Source: Anaerolinea sp. (GTDB lineage: Bacteria > Chloroflexota > Anaerolineae > Anaerolineales > Anaerolineaceae). Taken from it: 5,357 nt of DNA. Below the pieces are notes generated by a model. It worked only from the letters and a program-made list of their open reading frames with translations, had not been told where the DNA came from and did not search any database. Numbering within the stretch: the stretch's first letter is position 1; each line of letters opens with the position of its first letter. Positions 3,927 through 5,357 of this stretch are shown piece by piece. The DNA lies in the NCBI GenBank assembly GCA_013824385.1, contig PNNU01000263.1:1-5357 (forward strand). Direction: 5' to 3'. Position numbers and translations under genes: made by a program.

Positions 3927-5300
3927 ATGGATCGTCGTTATATTAATTTCTTTTTCATCCTCGTCCTGGTGGCAGCCATTATCTGGGTAGATTTACCCAG
4001 GGCTGAAGGCAGCGCCGGAATCAAAATTGGTACTTTTGAACGTTCGTTGAACCCGGTTCTCGGGTTGGACCTTCGCGGTGGCATGCAAGTATTGCTTGCT
4101 CCCCCCGAAGGATCAGATATTGATAAACAGGCTCTTGAAGATGCCGCGTTAACCCTTGAAAATCGTGCCAACGGTTTGGGTGTCAGCGAAGTTGTGTTTC
4201 AAGTTGCGGGCGATAAATACATCCTGGGTGAATTCCCCGGACTCACCAATACGGATGAAGTCATCGCTACCGTCAAACAAACCGGTTTGCTCGAATTTGT
4301 TGATGCTGGTACAACTTACCTTCCTGAAGGAACCATCATCACCACCGATCACGGACTTACAGAAGCTGTCACCAATGATCCTGCCGTTGTTCCTGTCGTG
4401 AACGCCGAAGGTGTTGTTGAACCTGCTGATTATGTATTCCACACTGTGATGTTGGGGTCTGAAATTGAAAATGTGTCTGTTGAAGTAGATCCAACGGGTG
4501 GATTTGTTATTCCCTTTGAAGTGACTGCCGACAGCACACAAATGTTCAAACAATATACCGCCAACAACATCCAAAAGAACCTGGCAATTGTTCTGGATAA
4601 AAGAGTCATCTCATGCCCGACCATTCAAAGCGCTCTGGACGGCGGTGGTCAAATCAGTGGTAATTTCACTTCTGAAACTGCAAACCATCTGGCTGTAACC
4701 CTTCGTTATGGCCGCCTGCCTGTTGCTCTTGAAGTCGTCGAAAGCCGCATCATTGGCCCAACCCTTGGTGAAGATTCGCTTTCCAAGAGTCTTCTCGCTG
4801 GAGCCATTGGCTTCGGTATCGTAATTCTTTTTATGCTCATCTATTATCGCTTGCCTGGTGCAGTGGCAGTTCTTTCCATTGCAATCTATGCAGGTTTTAC
4901 CTTTGCTTTATTTAAACTTATTCCGGTGACCTTGACTCTGCCAAGTATCGCAGGTTTCTTGCTCTCAACTGGTAGTGCTCTGGATGCGAATATTCTCATC
5001 TTTGAACGCCTAAAAGAAGAACTCCGCAACGGACGCACGCTTCAGCAAGCCATTGATCTGGGTTGGAAACGCGCATGGCCTTCCATCCGCGATTCTAACA
5101 TTGCCACCATTATCACCAGCATCATCCTCTTCTGGTTTGGATCTGCTTTCGGCGCCAGCATTGTGAAAGGTTTCGCCCTTACACTTGCTCTGGGCGTAGG
5201 TGTCTCACTCTTTACAGCCATTGTGGTCACGCGCAACTTCTTGAGCATTGTGATCAAATTAATAAATCCTGCCCGCCATCAAAAATGGTTCGGAGCATAG
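3927..5300 (+). CDS. secD: Protein translocase subunit SecD
   Basis: This 457-residue membrane protein is SecD, which with SecF uses the proton gradient to pull proteins through SecYEG from the outside face. The first membrane helix is at about 5-22. The family motif GLDLRGG is at 46-52, followed by the large external P1 domain with LAIVLDKRVIS (219-229). VESRIIGPTLGED (271-283) leads into five C-terminal helices at roughly 288-307, 311-329, 335-355, 391-407 and 411-437. The conserved ALDANILIFERLKEE (351-365) carries the key Asp D353 in helix 4, and RDSN (388-391) begins helix 5. One mild deviation is TGSALDAN where many homologues read GMAVDAN. Length is ordinary for an unfused SecD outside the gamma-proteobacteria. 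Its stop overlaps the Shine-Dalgarno of secF, so both are coupled. No yajC is visible upstream. Confidence 0.98.
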   Translation: MDRRYINFFFILVLVAAIIWVDLPRAEGSAGIKIGTFERSLNPVLGLDLRGGMQVLLAPPEGSDIDKQALEDAALTLENRANGLGVSEVVFQVAGDKYILGEFPGLTNTDEVIATVKQTGLLEFVDAGTTYLPEGTIITTDHGLTEAVTNDPAVVPVVNAEGVVEPADYVFHTVMLGSEIENVSVEVDPTGGFVIPFEVTADSTQMFKQYTANNIQKNLAIVLDKRVISCPTIQSALDGGGQISGNFTSETANHLAVTLRYGRLPVALEVVESRIIGPTLGEDSLSKSLLAGAIGFGIVILFMLIYYRLPGAVAVLSIAIYAGFTFALFKLIPVTLTLPSIAGFLLSTGSALDANILIFERLKEELRNGRTLQQAIDLGWKRAWPSIRDSNIATIITSIILFWFGSAFGASIVKGFALTLALGVGVSLFTAIVVTRNFLSIVIKLINPARHQKWFGA

Positions 5301-5304
5301 GAGG
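5299..5304 (+). promoter_or_regulatory. Shine-Dalgarno of secF overlapping the secD stop
   Basis: A full AGGAGG shares its first two bases with the secD TAG stop (5298-5300) and lies seven bases before the secF ATG at 5312. This favours coupled, stoichiometric translation of SecD and SecF. Confidence 0.9.
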
Positions 5305-5311
5305 ATAACCA

Positions 5312-5357
5312 ATGCTTAACATTCTTGGAAAACGTTATATTTTCTTCGCAATTTCTT
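5312..5357 (+). CDS. secF: Protein translocase subunit SecF (5' end only)
   Basis: Only the first 15 codons are in the window and the gene runs off the right edge. They read MLNILGKRYIFFAIS, which matches the usual SecF start: a short cytoplasmic segment with a basic GKRY/KR motif entering the first membrane helix. Its place directly after secD with an 11-base gap supports the call. SecF is the partner of SecD in proton-driven late-stage protein export. Confidence 0.93.
   Translation, partial: MLNILGKRYIFFAIS

Noticed and set aside
3938..5257. Minus-strand and alternative plus-strand frames inside secD
   Set aside because: They are shadows of the secD gene with no family resemblance.

Overview
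The window most likely comes from a Chloroflexota bacterium of the Anaerolineae type. This is an inference from several traits: an exported protein that joins an SH3b domain to a Pro/Thr-rich linker (PTFTPT-type) and a C-terminal beta module with a WSSDLL...LPGQ...VPEGSYDLRV signature, a SecD and SecF encoded as separate but abutting genes, and a small stand-alone SpoIIE-type phosphatase. No 16S or other decisive marker is present, so the taxonomic call is moderate.

Layout. Left edge (1-350): a strong hairpin terminator, then rpmF (ribosomal protein L32, minus strand) with its own near-consensus promoter and a candidate hairpin at the 5' end of its transcript. Middle (499-2491): a minus-strand two-gene operon, visibly richer in A+T than its neighbours. 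Its first gene encodes a secreted protein with ten tandem AIPSN pentapeptides, an SH3b domain and a C-terminal Cys-containing beta module. Its second gene starts 7 bases after the first stops and encodes a membrane protein with two cytoplasmic zinc ribbons, one membrane helix and an external LysM domain. Both look like cell-envelope proteins of unknown precise role. Bases 2492-2686 form a divergent promoter region with no gene. Right half (2687-end, plus strand): a 240-residue SpoIIE/PP2C-type phosphatase that appears to be read from a leaderless mRNA, a minimal 124-residue P-loop protein 44 bases downstream, then a new promoter and secD followed directly by the start of secF, which runs off the window. 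SecD and SecF form the proton-driven accessory part of the Sec translocon, which would help export proteins such as the SH3b protein; that functional link is general and not specific to this locus.

The point most worth a second look is a 14-base direct repeat (AATATATCATTTTC) at 354-367 and 2615-2628 that exactly brackets the A+T-rich envelope operon. Each copy is embedded in an imperfect dyad. Removing the segment between the copies would leave rpmF and the phosphatase gene as a neat divergent pair with intact promoters. This fits either an insertion footprint or a shared operator. No rRNA, tRNA, CRISPR array, transposase or integrase was seen.
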